A stretch of DNA of 64,000 bases from Bacillota bacterium (GCA_023421675.1 JAEZTC010000002.1:310001-374000); one strand, 5' to 3'. Shown: positions 49,356 to 58,813, counted from the first letter of the stretch. The notes: a model not told the origin generated them from the letters alone. Translations and numbers: made by a program.

Positions 49356-50783
49356 TTATTCCAATACAGGCAGCGTTGATCCTCCGTGAGGCATCAATAT
49401 TACCTTTGCTTCATCACCCAATACTTTGAAAGCTTCCTTAAGTGCTTCATCAACACTAGCAAATGGCTCCATAAACATGTTCTTTACTTCTTCAGGTTGG
49501 AAGTCGGAAACGAGGAATACTCTTGCCTTTTTGAGCACAAGTGCTATTGCAGCAGCCTTATGTCCTCCAAGTTCGAAGTTTTCCTGTATGTCTTTAATAA
49601 GGCTATCGGGAGATGTGGCGTTTTTCATCCATCTTTCAAATACCTTCTCACCCATTCCTTCCTTACAGGATGCAAGCAATATTATGATACCGCCGTCCTT
49701 AACCGCATTCTTGGAATTATCCAAAGCCTTTTGAGCCTGATAAAGGTTTATATCCTTGGGGAATCCGCCCGGTGTGGTTATTACAATATCAGCCTTTTCA
49801 GGAATTTCTATTTTATAAAGACTGTCAAGGAATTTACAGCCTTCCCTGTGTGCTTCTACATGATGACCAGCTACAGCTTTAATAATATTCTTATCTTCAT
49901 CAAGAACAACATTTACGATGAAGTCTATACTTACATACTTTACAACACCTTCTATATCCTGTCTTACAGGGTTATCGTCTATAGCACCTGCACGCGCAGC
50001 AGCCTTAACCATTGCACTGTGGTTTGCCTGAATGGTATCTCTTGTGGAAACACCCGGAAGAATAGCTTTTGCTCCGCCGCTGTAACCTGCAAAATAATGA
50101 TATTCTATGTTTCCAAGGCATATTCTGCGGTCTGCATTTGCAACTACACTGAATATATCAATGGGAGTACCCATTTCAGATATACCCATACGGACATAAT
50201 CATTTGAATCGCTATCCACACATTTAATCCTATTATAAATTTCTTCTCCAACAAGGTACTTCTTTTCATCCTCGGTATGCTTTCTGTGGCTTCCGAGGGC
50301 AAATACTATCGTAATGTCCTTTTCATCTGCACCTGAACGCAGTATTTCCTTAACCAGCTCAGGGAGAATTTCCTTGCTAGGCAGAGGTCTTGTTATATCG
50401 CTTGTAACAATTACAATCTTTTCACCCGGCTTAACTATATCTCCGAGTTTAGGTGTTCCTATTGGATTCATCAAAGCTCTCTTAACTTCAGCTTCACCTG
50501 TAAGGTCTACCTCCACCTCATTCTGATGAAGCTCCTGAAGAATATTCTTATCCTGGAGTTCAAACTCTGCAAAACCTTTTCCAAAACCATACTTGAACTT
50601 CACTTTTCCCACCTCAAAGTCTTTTGTTTTTGGTTTACCCATATTGAATACAAAAATATAGGTTAATATTATTACTAGATATACTATAACACTTGCTGCG
50701 CGCTGATAACCAAATACAACTATATTAGCTATCAACAGCAGAAATCCTATTAACAAAACCCACGCAAATACTCTTCTGGCCAT
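49356..50783 (-). CDS. LarA-family nickel-pincer enzyme with N-terminal membrane anchor
   Basis: 475 residues. Residues about 6-47 are two TM helices (WVLLIGFLLLIANIVVF and ASVIVYLVIILTYIFVF). The rest is a full LarA (DUF2088) protein: GSHRKHT with H166 and H169, H229 and K239 in NIEYHYFAGYSGGAKAI, and H255 in QANHSAM. The spacing 229/239/255 equals L. plantarum LarA H174/K184/H200, the residues that bind the nickel-pincer nucleotide. The fused start is supported by AAGGAGATAGG; the internal Met48 has no site. LarA relatives racemise or epimerise 2-hydroxy acids; the substrate here is unknown. larB/C/E are not in the window. Confidence 0.88.
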   Translation of the reverse strand: MARRVFAWVLLIGFLLLIANIVVFGYQRAASVIVYLVIILTYIFVFNMGKPKTKDFEVGKVKFKYGFGKGFAEFELQDKNILQELHQNEVEVDLTGEAEVKRALMNPIGTPKLGDIVKPGEKIVIVTSDITRPLPSKEILPELVKEILRSGADEKDITIVFALGSHRKHTEDEKKYLVGEEIYNRIKCVDSDSNDYVRMGISEMGTPIDIFSVVANADRRICLGNIEYHYFAGYSGGAKAILPGVSTRDTIQANHSAMVKAAARAGAIDDNPVRQDIEGVVKYVSIDFIVNVVLDEDKNIIKAVAGHHVEAHREGCKFLDSLYKIEIPEKADIVITTPGGFPKDINLYQAQKALDNSKNAVKDGGIIILLASCKEGMGEKVFERWMKNATSPDSLIKDIQENFELGGHKAAAIALVLKKARVFLVSDFQPEEVKNMFMEPFASVDEALKEAFKVLGDEAKVILMPHGGSTLPVLE

Positions 50784-52090
50784 TACCTATCTCCTTCTTT
50801 TTTTACGTCCCGTATTTTCTCAAGCCACTCTTTTATTCGAGCTTCATAGCCGTTGGAGGATGGCTTATAATATATTGTTCCTTTCATTTCTGCCGGTAGA
50901 TAATCCTGCTTAACATAATTTCCGGGATAAGCATGAGCATACTTATAACCTGCCCCATAACCCAAATCACCCATACCTTTGGCTGCTGCATTCCTTAAGT
51001 GGAAAGGAACCTCACCGGTTCTTTTTGTCTCAATATCATGAAGTGCATTTCCTACAGCCTCATAGCATGAGTTAGACTTGGGGCTTGTAGCAACCATCAT
51101 TGCTGCATGAGAAAGAATTATCCTCGATTCAGGTATTCCTATCATCTTAACTGCCTGAGCTGCTGCAACTGCAACCTGCAATGCATTTGGATTAGCCATC
51201 CCTACATCTTCAGATGCGCAGATTATTATTCTTCTTGCAAGGAATTCAGGATCCTCTCCTGCATATAAAGCCCTTGCAAGGTAAAAAACTGCAGCATCGG
51301 GGTCACTTCCTCGCATTGATTTTATGAAAGCACTTATATTATCGTAATGATTTTCGCCTGATTTGTCAAAGGTTAAGGCTTTTTTCTGAACACATTCTTC
51401 TATGGTTTTCAGATCAATATGAATTTTACCGTCTGAATCAAGCGTTGATGTTAAAACAGCGATTTCAAGGGCATTCAGAGATATCCTTGCATCACCGCCG
51501 CAAACCTCAGCGAGATATTTAATAGCATCTTCATCAATTTCAATGTTGTAGTTGCCAAGGCCCCTTTCGCTGTCTGTAACTGCACTGCGTATAATCTTCT
51601 CTATGTTTGAAGGCTGTAAAGGTTTAAGCATGAAAACGGTAGAACGTGATATCAAAGCCTTGTTAACCTCAAAGAAAGGATTTTCAGTTGTTGCGCCAAT
51701 TAAAACTATTGTACCATTTTCAACAAAAGGAAGCAGTGCATCCTGCTGAGCTTTATTAAACCTATGTATTTCATCTACAAACAAAACAGTCTTACCCTGT
51801 GGGTTTATAAGGCTGTTCTGCGTATCAGCCACTATTCTTTTGATATCGCCGACTCCAGCTGTAACGGCATTCAGTTTTTCAAAATTAGCCTTGGTCGCAT
51901 ATGCTATTATTCTGGCCAGAGATGTTTTGCCGGTTCCGGGAGGTCCATAAAGTATGATGGAACTTATTCTGTCTGCTTTTATCATCCTGTAAAGCAGCTT
52001 ACCCTTTCCGGTTATATCCTCCTGACCAAAGAATTCTTCAAGAGTTCTTGGACACATTCTGTATGCGAGCGGTTCCTTCTTTTCCTGCAA
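50783..52090 (-). CDS. rarA: Replication-associated recombination ATPase RarA (MgsA)
   Basis: 435 residues. Walker A in ILYGPPGTGKTSLARIIA, Walker B in VLFVDEIHRFNKAQQDALL, sensor TTENPFFEVNKALISRS. The C-terminal tetramerisation domain contains HYDNISAFIKSMRGSDPDAA. It acts at stalled replication forks. It shares one base with the LarA-like gene start, implying translational coupling. Confidence 0.96.
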   Translation of the reverse strand: MQEKKEPLAYRMCPRTLEEFFGQEDITGKGKLLYRMIKADRISSIILYGPPGTGKTSLARIIAYATKANFEKLNAVTAGVGDIKRIVADTQNSLINPQGKTVLFVDEIHRFNKAQQDALLPFVENGTIVLIGATTENPFFEVNKALISRSTVFMLKPLQPSNIEKIIRSAVTDSERGLGNYNIEIDEDAIKYLAEVCGGDARISLNALEIAVLTSTLDSDGKIHIDLKTIEECVQKKALTFDKSGENHYDNISAFIKSMRGSDPDAAVFYLARALYAGEDPEFLARRIIICASEDVGMANPNALQVAVAAAQAVKMIGIPESRIILSHAAMMVATSPKSNSCYEAVGNALHDIETKRTGEVPFHLRNAAAKGMGDLGYGAGYKYAHAYPGNYVKQDYLPAEMKGTIYYKPSSNGYEARIKEWLEKIRDVKKEGDR

Positions 52091-52093
52091 TGA

Positions 52094-54067
52094 CTAATCC
52101 TCCAATTTGAATGAATTCCAAACATTGTTTAGTGTCTCTATATTGCTCTGATTTTTGAATTCATCAGGAATTATACTGAAATAACAATAATAATATTTGC
52201 TGTTTTCAAGCACATTAAACTTTACATCTGCGAAGGTCTCGTTCTCCTCGTCTTCCCAGCGGTATGTATATGATTTGACAGAGCATCCCTTTTCACTGAT
52301 GTTTGTTTCATTTTTTAGCGTAATTCCATCATTATTTAAAATTGAACTCATAAAATAGAACCTGTCTTCATCGGATTCGGAAGCTGTATCAGCATCTTTT
52401 TCAACAACTTCAACTGCGGTGCTTAAACCTGTATCTTTATCAAGAAAACTTATAAAGTCTGAAGACTGATTGCCTGTTTTGGTCCATTTGCCTGGAATGC
52501 TAGCACTCCATTTGTACATCTTGTTTTGATACAAAGTCGGATAATCATACTTTCCTACCCTGTTTTTTGTCAGCTGAGAATAATAATTTTCCAAATCCTT
52601 GTTAAAAGCACTTGTAAACTTATCTACAGGCTTAAACGATGTAAATATATCTTCAAAAACGGTTTTATTATCTGTATATTTATCAGATGGAGTTTTAAGG
52701 CACAAGCTATAAAGCATTCCTCCGGCTGATGCATAAGCTTCATCATAAGTATAGGTCTTGCCGCCAAGCGTTAGCTCATAAACAATCCGATAGGTTTTTA
52801 TGCCGGATATTTCAGTACTTCCTGCTGAAACAAACTTATATAACTCAGGATTCATATTTGCATTCAAAAAGCTTTTTCTCTGTTCCCCGGCAGTTACTAT
52901 ACTTCTGCCGTTACTTTTATCCATTTTAACTTCTACATATTCATTATTACCGGCACCAACCTTTGCACAAAGCGGGTTTTCCGATGCATAGGATATTTCC
53001 TCCCAAAAAGGAGGCAATGATACCTTCCATGTATAATATTTACTCCCATTAGAGAATTTTAAATAATTATTGTAAATTGCCTTGCCATACTGAATTTTTG
53101 TTAAATCTTGAATATTCTGTGTTTTATCAAATGTCACTACAAAAGAATCAAGCATATTTTCATAGTACTGTGAACCTGTTATTTCATCGGTTCCATATTC
53201 GCCATAATAGTACAGTATTATGCTGTATATGTATTTTGAAGTGACATAAATTCTTTGAACAATGGGCTCGCTGCTTGTACCGGTATAATTAAATTCCATA
53301 TAGGGATACTTAGCATTTTCTGCAAGCCTTGAATCGGCAATTGAATAACCTTCAAGATATTCAGAGGGATCATCCAGTACTTTTTCGTAATAGCTTGAAA
53401 GTGTTTCCGACTCTGTCCTTGTAATTTTAATATCTAACTGTATGTTTCTTGTTGTATTTTCAATTGAAATATAACTGGAATTGAAGTTTCCGCCTGAGAC
53501 ACGGGAACCTCTTGGAATATTCATGCTCCAATTGTAATAGCTGTCTCCGACTTTTGATTTCTTAATACTGTCTGTGAGGAAGGATAAATCCTTTAATGCT
53601 CCATCATCTGCAAAATAAGCGGTTTGAAGGTTGGATGCACTGTTGTAGCTTACTGATGCTCCGAATTTCTCTGCAAAGTATTTAAACGGAACATAAACAG
53701 TACCGTTTTTAAGCTGAGGAGCACTGGAAAGAGTGCTGTTTTCCTCATTCACCTTGCAGGTTTTACTTCCAGGAGTAAAATCTATTGAAACATTATTATA
53801 TGAAATGTTATACGATCCGTTATCTCTTCTGGCAAGCTCGGCACCCAAAGACTTGAAAAATACATCTGAAGGGGCAAGCACAGTGCCTTCTGAGAAATAT
53901 GTTTTTGGAACAGTGTAATAAATACCGTTTATTTGTACCGAACTGCTCCCTACATTGAACTTTATTGTTATAGGATCATCATTATCTGCAAATGCACCCA
54001 CAGGAAGCAAAGCAGATACAAGCACTGTTATAAGCATTATAGAAACGAGCTTCTTAATTTTAATCAT
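52094..54067 (-). CDS. Secreted protein with copper-amine-oxidase-N-type domain
   Basis: 657 residues. Signal peptide about 1-27 (IMLITVLVSALLPVGAFA). Residues about 30-150 are a Cu_amine_oxidN1 domain: VQINGIYYTVPKTYF, GTVLAPSDVFFKSLGAEL, and GTVYVPFKYFAEKFGASVSY. Three similar segments of about 150 residues follow, each beginning SYYNWSMNIPRG, KYYTWKVSLPPFWE or KMYKWSASIPGKW. They are diverged repeats with a PsbP-like look. Probably wall-associated. Followed by rarA after three bases, but functions are unrelated. Confidence 0.8.
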   Translation of the reverse strand: MIKIKKLVSIMLITVLVSALLPVGAFADNDDPITIKFNVGSSSVQINGIYYTVPKTYFSEGTVLAPSDVFFKSLGAELARRDNGSYNISYNNVSIDFTPGSKTCKVNEENSTLSSAPQLKNGTVYVPFKYFAEKFGASVSYNSASNLQTAYFADDGALKDLSFLTDSIKKSKVGDSYYNWSMNIPRGSRVSGGNFNSSYISIENTTRNIQLDIKITRTESETLSSYYEKVLDDPSEYLEGYSIADSRLAENAKYPYMEFNYTGTSSEPIVQRIYVTSKYIYSIILYYYGEYGTDEITGSQYYENMLDSFVVTFDKTQNIQDLTKIQYGKAIYNNYLKFSNGSKYYTWKVSLPPFWEEISYASENPLCAKVGAGNNEYVEVKMDKSNGRSIVTAGEQRKSFLNANMNPELYKFVSAGSTEISGIKTYRIVYELTLGGKTYTYDEAYASAGGMLYSLCLKTPSDKYTDNKTVFEDIFTSFKPVDKFTSAFNKDLENYYSQLTKNRVGKYDYPTLYQNKMYKWSASIPGKWTKTGNQSSDFISFLDKDTGLSTAVEVVEKDADTASESDEDRFYFMSSILNNDGITLKNETNISEKGCSVKSYTYRWEDEENETFADVKFNVLENSKYYYCYFSIIPDEFKNQSNIETLNNVWNSFKLED

Positions 54068-54093
54068 AAATAAACCCCTTTTAATCTATTGTT

Positions 54094-55119
54094 TTACTGT
54101 TCCTCTTCAAATGTTATCTTTATCTTAACTGTCTTATCATCCCTGATAACTGTAAGTACTGCAGTGTTGCCGGGAGCATATTTTTTAAGGAGTTCGTTAT
54201 AATCTACAATATTATATATGTTTTTACCATCTATAGCAGTAAGAGTATCTTCAATTTCAAGACCTGCCTTTGCAGCATTTGAACCTGCAGTAATTGAAGT
54301 GATACTTAGTCCTTCATCTGATGGCAGGCCGTATCTTGCAGCGATTCCTTCAGAAAACTCAGCACCAATGTAGGGTCTTCTTACTCTGCCGTATTTTTCA
54401 AACTGCCCAACAATATATTTAACTGTATCGGCTGGTATTGAGAAAGCAAGTCCCTCAACTCCAAAGCCTGAATATTTGGAAGAATTAATTCCAATAACTT
54501 CCCCATTCATATTTACAAGTGGTCCGCCACTGTTTCCCCCGTTTATTGCTGCATCAGACTGAATAAACTTGTAATCTCCGTCAAGCGGTCTGTTCATACC
54601 GCTTATAATGCCTTTGGTTGCAGTATTTAAAAGTGAAAATGATAATGGGGTTCCAATAGCTATTACCGGATCACCTACAGATATTTTGCTTACATCTCCA
54701 AATTTGGCAGGTATGAGGCCTGCTTTATCTATTTTAATAAGAGCGAGATCTGATTTTTCGTCAATTGCTTTGAGCTTTGCCAGATATGACTTTCCATTGG
54801 AAAGGATTACAACAATTTTCTCCATGTCTGTAACAACATGAGCGTTTGTTATAATATAGCCTTCGGCCTTATAGATTACACCGCTGCCTGAAACCAGATT
54901 GTCGCTGTATTCACTCCAATCGGGGCTTTCCTGCTTTATTTTTCCTATAATGCCTACAACTGAAGGACTTAGCTTTTTAATAATTGATGAAGCTGAAGTA
55001 TCTGAAGCGGTATTGTAATATTCAAATGTTCTGGATGGATTTGGGCTCGCAATTGCGGTAGTCGGGAAAAATATTGCCAAACTAAGAATCATTGCAATGC
55101 AGATTTTCTGTTTTTTCAT
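54094..55119 (-). CDS. HtrA/DegP-family serine protease with PDZ domain
   Basis: 341 residues. Signal peptide or anchor 1-24. S1C triad: H94 (ITNAHVVTD), D124 (KSDLALIKID), S197 (GGNSGGPLVN). PDZ domain about 250-335 with LSITSITAGSNAAKAGLEIE. It degrades or refolds misfolded exported proteins. AGGTAGACAA lies just upstream of the start. The following secreted protein gene is 26 bases away, so the two may form one envelope-stress unit. Confidence 0.94.
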   Translation of the reverse strand: MKKQKICIAMILSLAIFFPTTAIASPNPSRTFEYYNTASDTSASSIIKKLSPSVVGIIGKIKQESPDWSEYSDNLVSGSGVIYKAEGYIITNAHVVTDMEKIVVILSNGKSYLAKLKAIDEKSDLALIKIDKAGLIPAKFGDVSKISVGDPVIAIGTPLSFSLLNTATKGIISGMNRPLDGDYKFIQSDAAINGGNSGGPLVNMNGEVIGINSSKYSGFGVEGLAFSIPADTVKYIVGQFEKYGRVRRPYIGAEFSEGIAARYGLPSDEGLSITSITAGSNAAKAGLEIEDTLTAIDGKNIYNIVDYNELLKKYAPGNTAVLTVIRDDKTVKIKITFEEEQ

Positions 55120-55235
55120 TTGTCTACCTCCGGCAGCTAAAAATGTAGGTTGCCATTAATTTCTTAATGTCTAAGTATATCATAAAATAGGTTTGTTTAC
55201 CATATGTAAAAAGGCCTTCTAAAATGTTTGAAGAC

Positions 55236-56027
55236 CTATGAAATAAAACGGTTGAAGCCGCCTTCGCTTGCTATAATCTGACCTGTAATCCAACGAGCAT
55301 CATCACTATGAAGAAAGCATACCAATCTTGCAGCATCTTCAGGTGTTCCCCATTTTTCCGAAGGAAACATTTGTGCAACTTTTTTATATTCCTCACCTTC
55401 AAGATAACCAGTATCTGTAGGTCCAGGATTTATACAATTAACACGAATGTTCTTTGATGCAAGCAGCACAGAAGTCTGTTTGCACAGGCCAATTACAGCA
55501 TCCTTTGATACTGCATAAGCAATTTCATCTAACATTGGACCCAGATACTGACCACTTGTAAATAAAGTTACAGCTCCGTTAATATCGTCAATTTGATTTG
55601 CAAATTCTTGAATCAGAAGCATTGAAGCTCGGACATTTATACTAAGATGCAAATCGATATGCTCAGCAGTCCATTTACCCAGAGGTGCATTCATAGAATA
55701 TGTATGGTTAAGTACAAGTCCGTTCAGACTGCCCATTTTATTTACAGCTTCAGAAATGATTTTTCCGGGTTGATTGGGATTTGAAAGATCTGATGGCTTA
55801 AGAGGTATTATATTAAGCCTGTTATCCGACAATTCCTTTGCAAGATAATCAATATAACTATTTGAAGCATCTTTATAATTCATTTGCATGTCATAGTCAG
55901 GGAAACCGTGAATTACAACTGCAGCACCTGCTTGCGCACATAGCTTTGCAATTGTAGCTCCTATTCCATTCTGACGACTTACGCCGGTAACCAGTATTTT
56001 TTGACCTTTTAAGGGTTGGTCCTTCAT
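55236..56027 (-). CDS. Short-chain dehydrogenase/reductase
   Basis: 263 residues. Cofactor loop ILVTGVSRQNGIGATIAKLC, NHTYSM in place of NNAG, catalytic Tyr and Lys in EIAYAVSKDAVIGL, and NCINPGPTDTGYL. The TGxSRxxGIG loop with Arg suggests NADPH. Resembles 3-oxoacyl-ACP reductase-like SDRs of Bacillales, but substrate unknown. Monocistronic. Confidence 0.9.
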   Translation of the reverse strand: MKDQPLKGQKILVTGVSRQNGIGATIAKLCAQAGAAVVIHGFPDYDMQMNYKDASNSYIDYLAKELSDNRLNIIPLKPSDLSNPNQPGKIISEAVNKMGSLNGLVLNHTYSMNAPLGKWTAEHIDLHLSINVRASMLLIQEFANQIDDINGAVTLFTSGQYLGPMLDEIAYAVSKDAVIGLCKQTSVLLASKNIRVNCINPGPTDTGYLEGEEYKKVAQMFPSEKWGTPEDAARLVCFLHSDDARWITGQIIASEGGFNRFIS

Positions 56028-56155
56028 TTAAACCTCAAATCATAATTGTTTTGGATTATAATACCATAGCATAAGTTATAAACTCAAGATATAGCAGCAT
56101 AATAAGCAAAATAAGAAACTCCCGTGCTAAATAATCCACCTTCTCTCTTTTCATT

Positions 56156-56392
56156 GCCGCTTTTGACATGCCCAAAATCGGCGGAAAAGGCACCGCTCGC
56201 CGCGGAGGCTGCCCTTGTGAAAGCCTACTGCGGCATCTGTAAGCTGCTCAATCGCTCTCAAGCCGGTACGATGCAACTTCGCTATCCTGCTCAGATGCTA
56301 CTTGAATGGCCATCCAGGCCATTCACCGGCATTCGAACTTCACTCACAGCAACACCTGCCAGCTCAGCTTTCAATGGGCAGGAATGCGGGTA
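56156..56392. repeat. GC-richer dispersed repeat, copy A (237 bp)
   Basis: More than 85 percent identical by eye to 58021-58258. Begins GCCGCTTTTGACATGCCCAA and ends GGAATGCGGGTA. Contains the hairpin GAATGGCC-atcca-GGCCATTC. No stop-free frame spans both copies with conserved coding, so it is probably non-coding. It lies in the 459-bp gap 56028-56486 with the next feature. Confidence 0.75.
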
Positions 56393-56426
56393 TGGCTTTG
56401 AAGAAAAAGAAATGTTTTATTAGAAA

Positions 56427-56481
56427 TGATAGTCCCTGAAAGGTTCTTGGTTCTGACAACCGTGGGTTTTACCCGCGGCGC
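56427..56481. repeat. Hairpin element resembling an IS200/IS605 right end
   Basis: GATAGTCCCTGAAAGG, TTGGTTCTGACAAC and the hairpin CCGTGGGT/ACCCGCGG parallel 34471-34525. It adjoins repeat copy A, and the 34471 element likewise lies next to the deleted repeat copy. Confidence 0.5.
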
Positions 56482-56486
56482 ATCTA

Positions 56487-56873
56487 CTATGCCCAAATCA
56501 ATACAGCTACACTGCACACAAATTCAAATATAGATATGGGTGTCATGACAAGTCTTTCCTTTCTGCTTTTTGTTATGAATGCATTCCCTACAATAGCTTG
56601 TGCAAGAAAAAGAGCATTTACTATTAGAAGAACGTTTACAAATGTTGAATTCATACCGATGTGAAGTACATTGCCTTTTTGCAGAAATGCCAGAATAAAA
56701 AAGACATACACAAATGCAAACGTACTGCTTACTAGACGCATTTTGCGAGGCAAGACTTTATGCTTTCCTCCCAGTGCATATTCGCCGAAGGGTGCCCCTA
56801 ATGATAAAGATAACTGCAATAAAAGCATTATAAAGGTAACAATTGAGCATATAAGTGAAGCAATATAGACCAT
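56487..56873 (-). CDS. Four-TM membrane protein of unknown function
   Basis: 128 residues with four hydrophobic helices (about 4-25, 50-66, 78-98 and 112-127). The loop after TM1, LGAPFGEYALGGKHKVLPRK, is a distinctive conserved-looking motif found in short clostridial/bacillar membrane proteins of unknown role. It is 80 bases from the MerR gene, on the same strand, and may be controlled by it. Confidence 0.7.
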   Translation of the reverse strand: MVYIASLICSIVTFIMLLLQLSLSLGAPFGEYALGGKHKVLPRKMRLVSSTFAFVYVFFILAFLQKGNVLHIGMNSTFVNVLLIVNALFLAQAIVGNAFITKSRKERLVMTPISIFEFVCSVAVLIWA

Positions 56874-56953
56874 TTAAAATCCTCCTGTACTAACTTTATT
56901 TTAGATTCAAAAACATTATAAAGGATGGAGTATAGTACAAGGTCAAGATTTTT

Positions 56954-57358
56954 TTATGCTTCTTTAAAACTATTTAAAAAAGCCTTCATATGAGGGCATT
57001 GATTTGGGCATTCTTCACTGCTTTTAAAGCTGTTAAGCATAGCCTTCATTTCGTTTAATGCAGCAATTCGGGAATCTATCTCGCTTATTTTTTCGTCAAC
57101 AGTTTTTATTAAATCATCCATACAGATGTTTCTGCTTTCGGTGATAGCAAACATTTCTTTTATTTGATTTAAGGTAAACCCTGATGCCTTGGCATTTTTA
57201 ATAAATTCCAATCTATAGAGCACAGACTCCGGATAAAGCCTATAACCGGAATTAGACCTTTTAGGTAAAGGAATAAGGTTGGTTTTTTCGTAGAATCTTA
57301 ATGTTTCTGGGTTTATTTGTGCCATTTCGGCTATTTGCCCCTTTAAATATTCTGCCAT
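56954..57358 (-). CDS. MerR-family regulator
   Basis: 134 residues from the ATG giving MAEYLKGQIAEMAQI; three further codons upstream are possible. The N-terminal HTH/wing is INPETLRFYEKTNLIPLPKR, then SNSGYRLYPE. A dimerisation helix follows (about 75-115). The C-terminus has CPNQCPHMKAF, a Cys-x3-Cys-x-x-His group that may bind a metal. Inducer unknown; GGAAGTGATA is a weak site. Confidence 0.9.
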   Translation of the reverse strand: MAEYLKGQIAEMAQINPETLRFYEKTNLIPLPKRSNSGYRLYPESVLYRLEFIKNAKASGFTLNQIKEMFAITESRNICMDDLIKTVDEKISEIDSRIAALNEMKAMLNSFKSSEECPNQCPHMKAFLNSFKEA

Positions 57359-57375
57359 TAATATCACTTCCGTAT

Positions 57376-57927
57376 TTATTTTGTTGAGTATCCAAACGCC
57401 ATATCAAAGCCCATGGCTTTACCTTCGGCATTTTTGATATTCTTTGAAAGATATACTGTTATTCCGTTTCCAGTTCCCACGTTGTTTCCGGGAAGTTTGA
57501 AGTCTATATTCAAGGTTCTGGTATCTTTATCATAGTTAAAGTTATAAAGTTCAGTAATTGTTCTGCTGTGCTTGCCGTCATTAACCATAATGTTTTTCTC
57601 ATTAAGGCTTTCAGGTTCCACATCATATTTAAAGGTTATTGAGATACTGCTGCCTGGGTCCACATCCCTTTCCTCATGCTTGGGTGAGGTTGATTTGATC
57701 CAGCTTTGTGGGTCATCAGGAAGTTTTACGTTACTGTAGTCTATGTCAGGAATAGTTATTTTTTCTAACGAAGCTTCGGTCTCTGTTGAATTAATAACTG
57801 CAGCGGAAATTGCTGAATCTTCAGACTTTGTTATTTTACTGCTACTGCTTGCGCAGGATGAAAGAATAAGGGATAGTCCCAGTATAATGGTAAGAGATAA
57901 TAGTTTATGTTTCATATTTTGCCTCAC
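57376..57927 (-). CDS. Lipoprotein with SbsA/Big_5-type Ig-like domain
   Basis: 183 residues. Lipobox LSLILSSC (Cys about residue 25) after a hydrophobic signal. A Ser/Thr-rich linker leads to one Ig-like domain (about 85-183): STSPKHEERDVDPGSSISIT and FKYDVEPESLNEKNIMVNDG match the bacterial Big_5 pattern. Likely anchored to the outer face of the membrane. Ends eight bases before the MerR gene, same strand. Confidence 0.8.
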   Translation of the reverse strand: MRQNMKHKLLSLTIILGLSLILSSCASSSSKITKSEDSAISAAVINSTETEASLEKITIPDIDYSNVKLPDDPQSWIKSTSPKHEERDVDPGSSISITFKYDVEPESLNEKNIMVNDGKHSRTITELYNFNYDKDTRTLNIDFKLPGNNVGTGNGITVYLSKNIKNAEGKAMGFDMAFGYSTK

Positions 57928-58694
57928 AAAAGTATAATTTTAGAATTATTATAGCATATTATTTTCCGCTTTTCATCGACGAAAAGGTTTTCTGGAGCGA
58001 ACCATGTTAGCTGCATTAATGCCGCTTTTGACCTGCCCAAAATCGGCGGAAAAGGCACCGCTCGCCTCGGAGTCTCGCCCTTGTGAAAGCCTACTGCGGC
58101 ATCTGTAAGCTGCTCAATCGCTCTCAAGCCGGAACGATGCAACTTCGCTGTCCTGCTCAGATGCTACTTGAATGGCTGTCCGGGCCATTCACCGGCATTC
58201 GACCTTCATTCACAGCAACATCTGCCAGCTCAGCTTTCAATGGGCAAAAATGCGGGTAGTTCTACGTGAGAGTGCTTGCGGAAGTTACTATTAAGTTGCT
58301 TCGTGAGAACTTTGCATGCAAAGCTCGGTATAGCCTCCCATTAACCTGACCCTGAAGGCGCTTGTTGTATTGACCTAGAAATTCCTGCATGAATTTACAA
58401 AGTCCAGCGAATTCGCCATGGATGACATTGCAACCGGCCGGACAATAGTAAGTATGCAGGCTTGGAAGTTCTGTCACGGAATCCGTCGCGCCCATTTTTT
58501 AAAGCCACCATGGCGCTTGAATGGTGACTTTTGCCAGCTTTTGGTCATTCAAAAGCTGTATATGATTGTGCTTTTATGTTTTTATAAAAAGAAAAAAGAG
58601 AAGGATAATTTGACCTCTGCAAATGTTTGAATTAATATCCATATATACGTATAATAAAAATATAGCTAATCTACTATCATAGGAGGTTAAATTA
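57928..58694. other. 767-bp spacer with repeat copy B and unassigned GC-richer DNA
   Basis: Copy B of the dispersed repeat occupies 58021-58258. From 58259 to about 58560 the base composition stays richer in G/C than neighbouring DNA. It ends with a perfect hairpin CAGCTTTTG-gtcatt-CAAAAGCTG (58535-58558). Short frames here (for example 58262-58495 minus) have no ribosome binding site. The last 130 bases are ordinary AT-rich leader for the micro-gene at 58695. Confidence 0.55.
58021..58258. repeat. GC-richer dispersed repeat, copy B (238 bp)
   Basis: Begins GCCGCTTTTGACCTGCCCAA and ends AAAATGCGGGTA, parallel to copy A at 56156-56392. It continues TAGTTCTA as the deleted copy at 34597 does. 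Differences from A are scattered substitutions. Confidence 0.75.
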
Positions 58695-58805
58695 TTGGAA
58701 CAATCAATATACATATTAACAGCATTATTCATGGCATTGTTAATTATAGGGTTTTTTGATAAAAAGAAAAAGGATAATATGAAAAAGAAAAAAGAGAAAG
58801 ATTAA
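58695..58805 (+). CDS. 36-residue membrane micro-protein with Lys tail
   Basis: 36 residues from TTG 58695; AGGAGG lies eight bases upstream, the best evidence that it is made. One TM helix (IYILTALFMALLIIGFF) is followed by DKKKKDNMKKKKEKD, a strongly basic tail. No homologue recognised. It lies alone between a repeat and the Kelch gene, which is on the other strand. Confidence 0.5.
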   Translation: MEQSIYILTALFMALLIIGFFDKKKKDNMKKKKEKD

Positions 58806-58813
58806 AATAAAAA

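Noticed and set aside
49386..50207. Plus-strand frame of 273 codons opposite the LarA-like gene
   Set aside because: Antisense shadow; Cys/Tyr/Phe-rich translation without domain features, and the minus-strand gene has catalytic residues.
57924..58142. Short minus-strand frame inside repeat copy B
   Set aside because: The frame is an accident of the repeat; copy A does not keep it and no ribosome binding site is present.
58262..58495. 77-codon minus-strand frame and overlapping 70-codon plus-strand frame (58418-58630)
   Set aside because: Overlapping on both strands with no ribosome binding sites; composition suggests repeat-derived DNA. Could be a decayed gene, but no family is recognisable.
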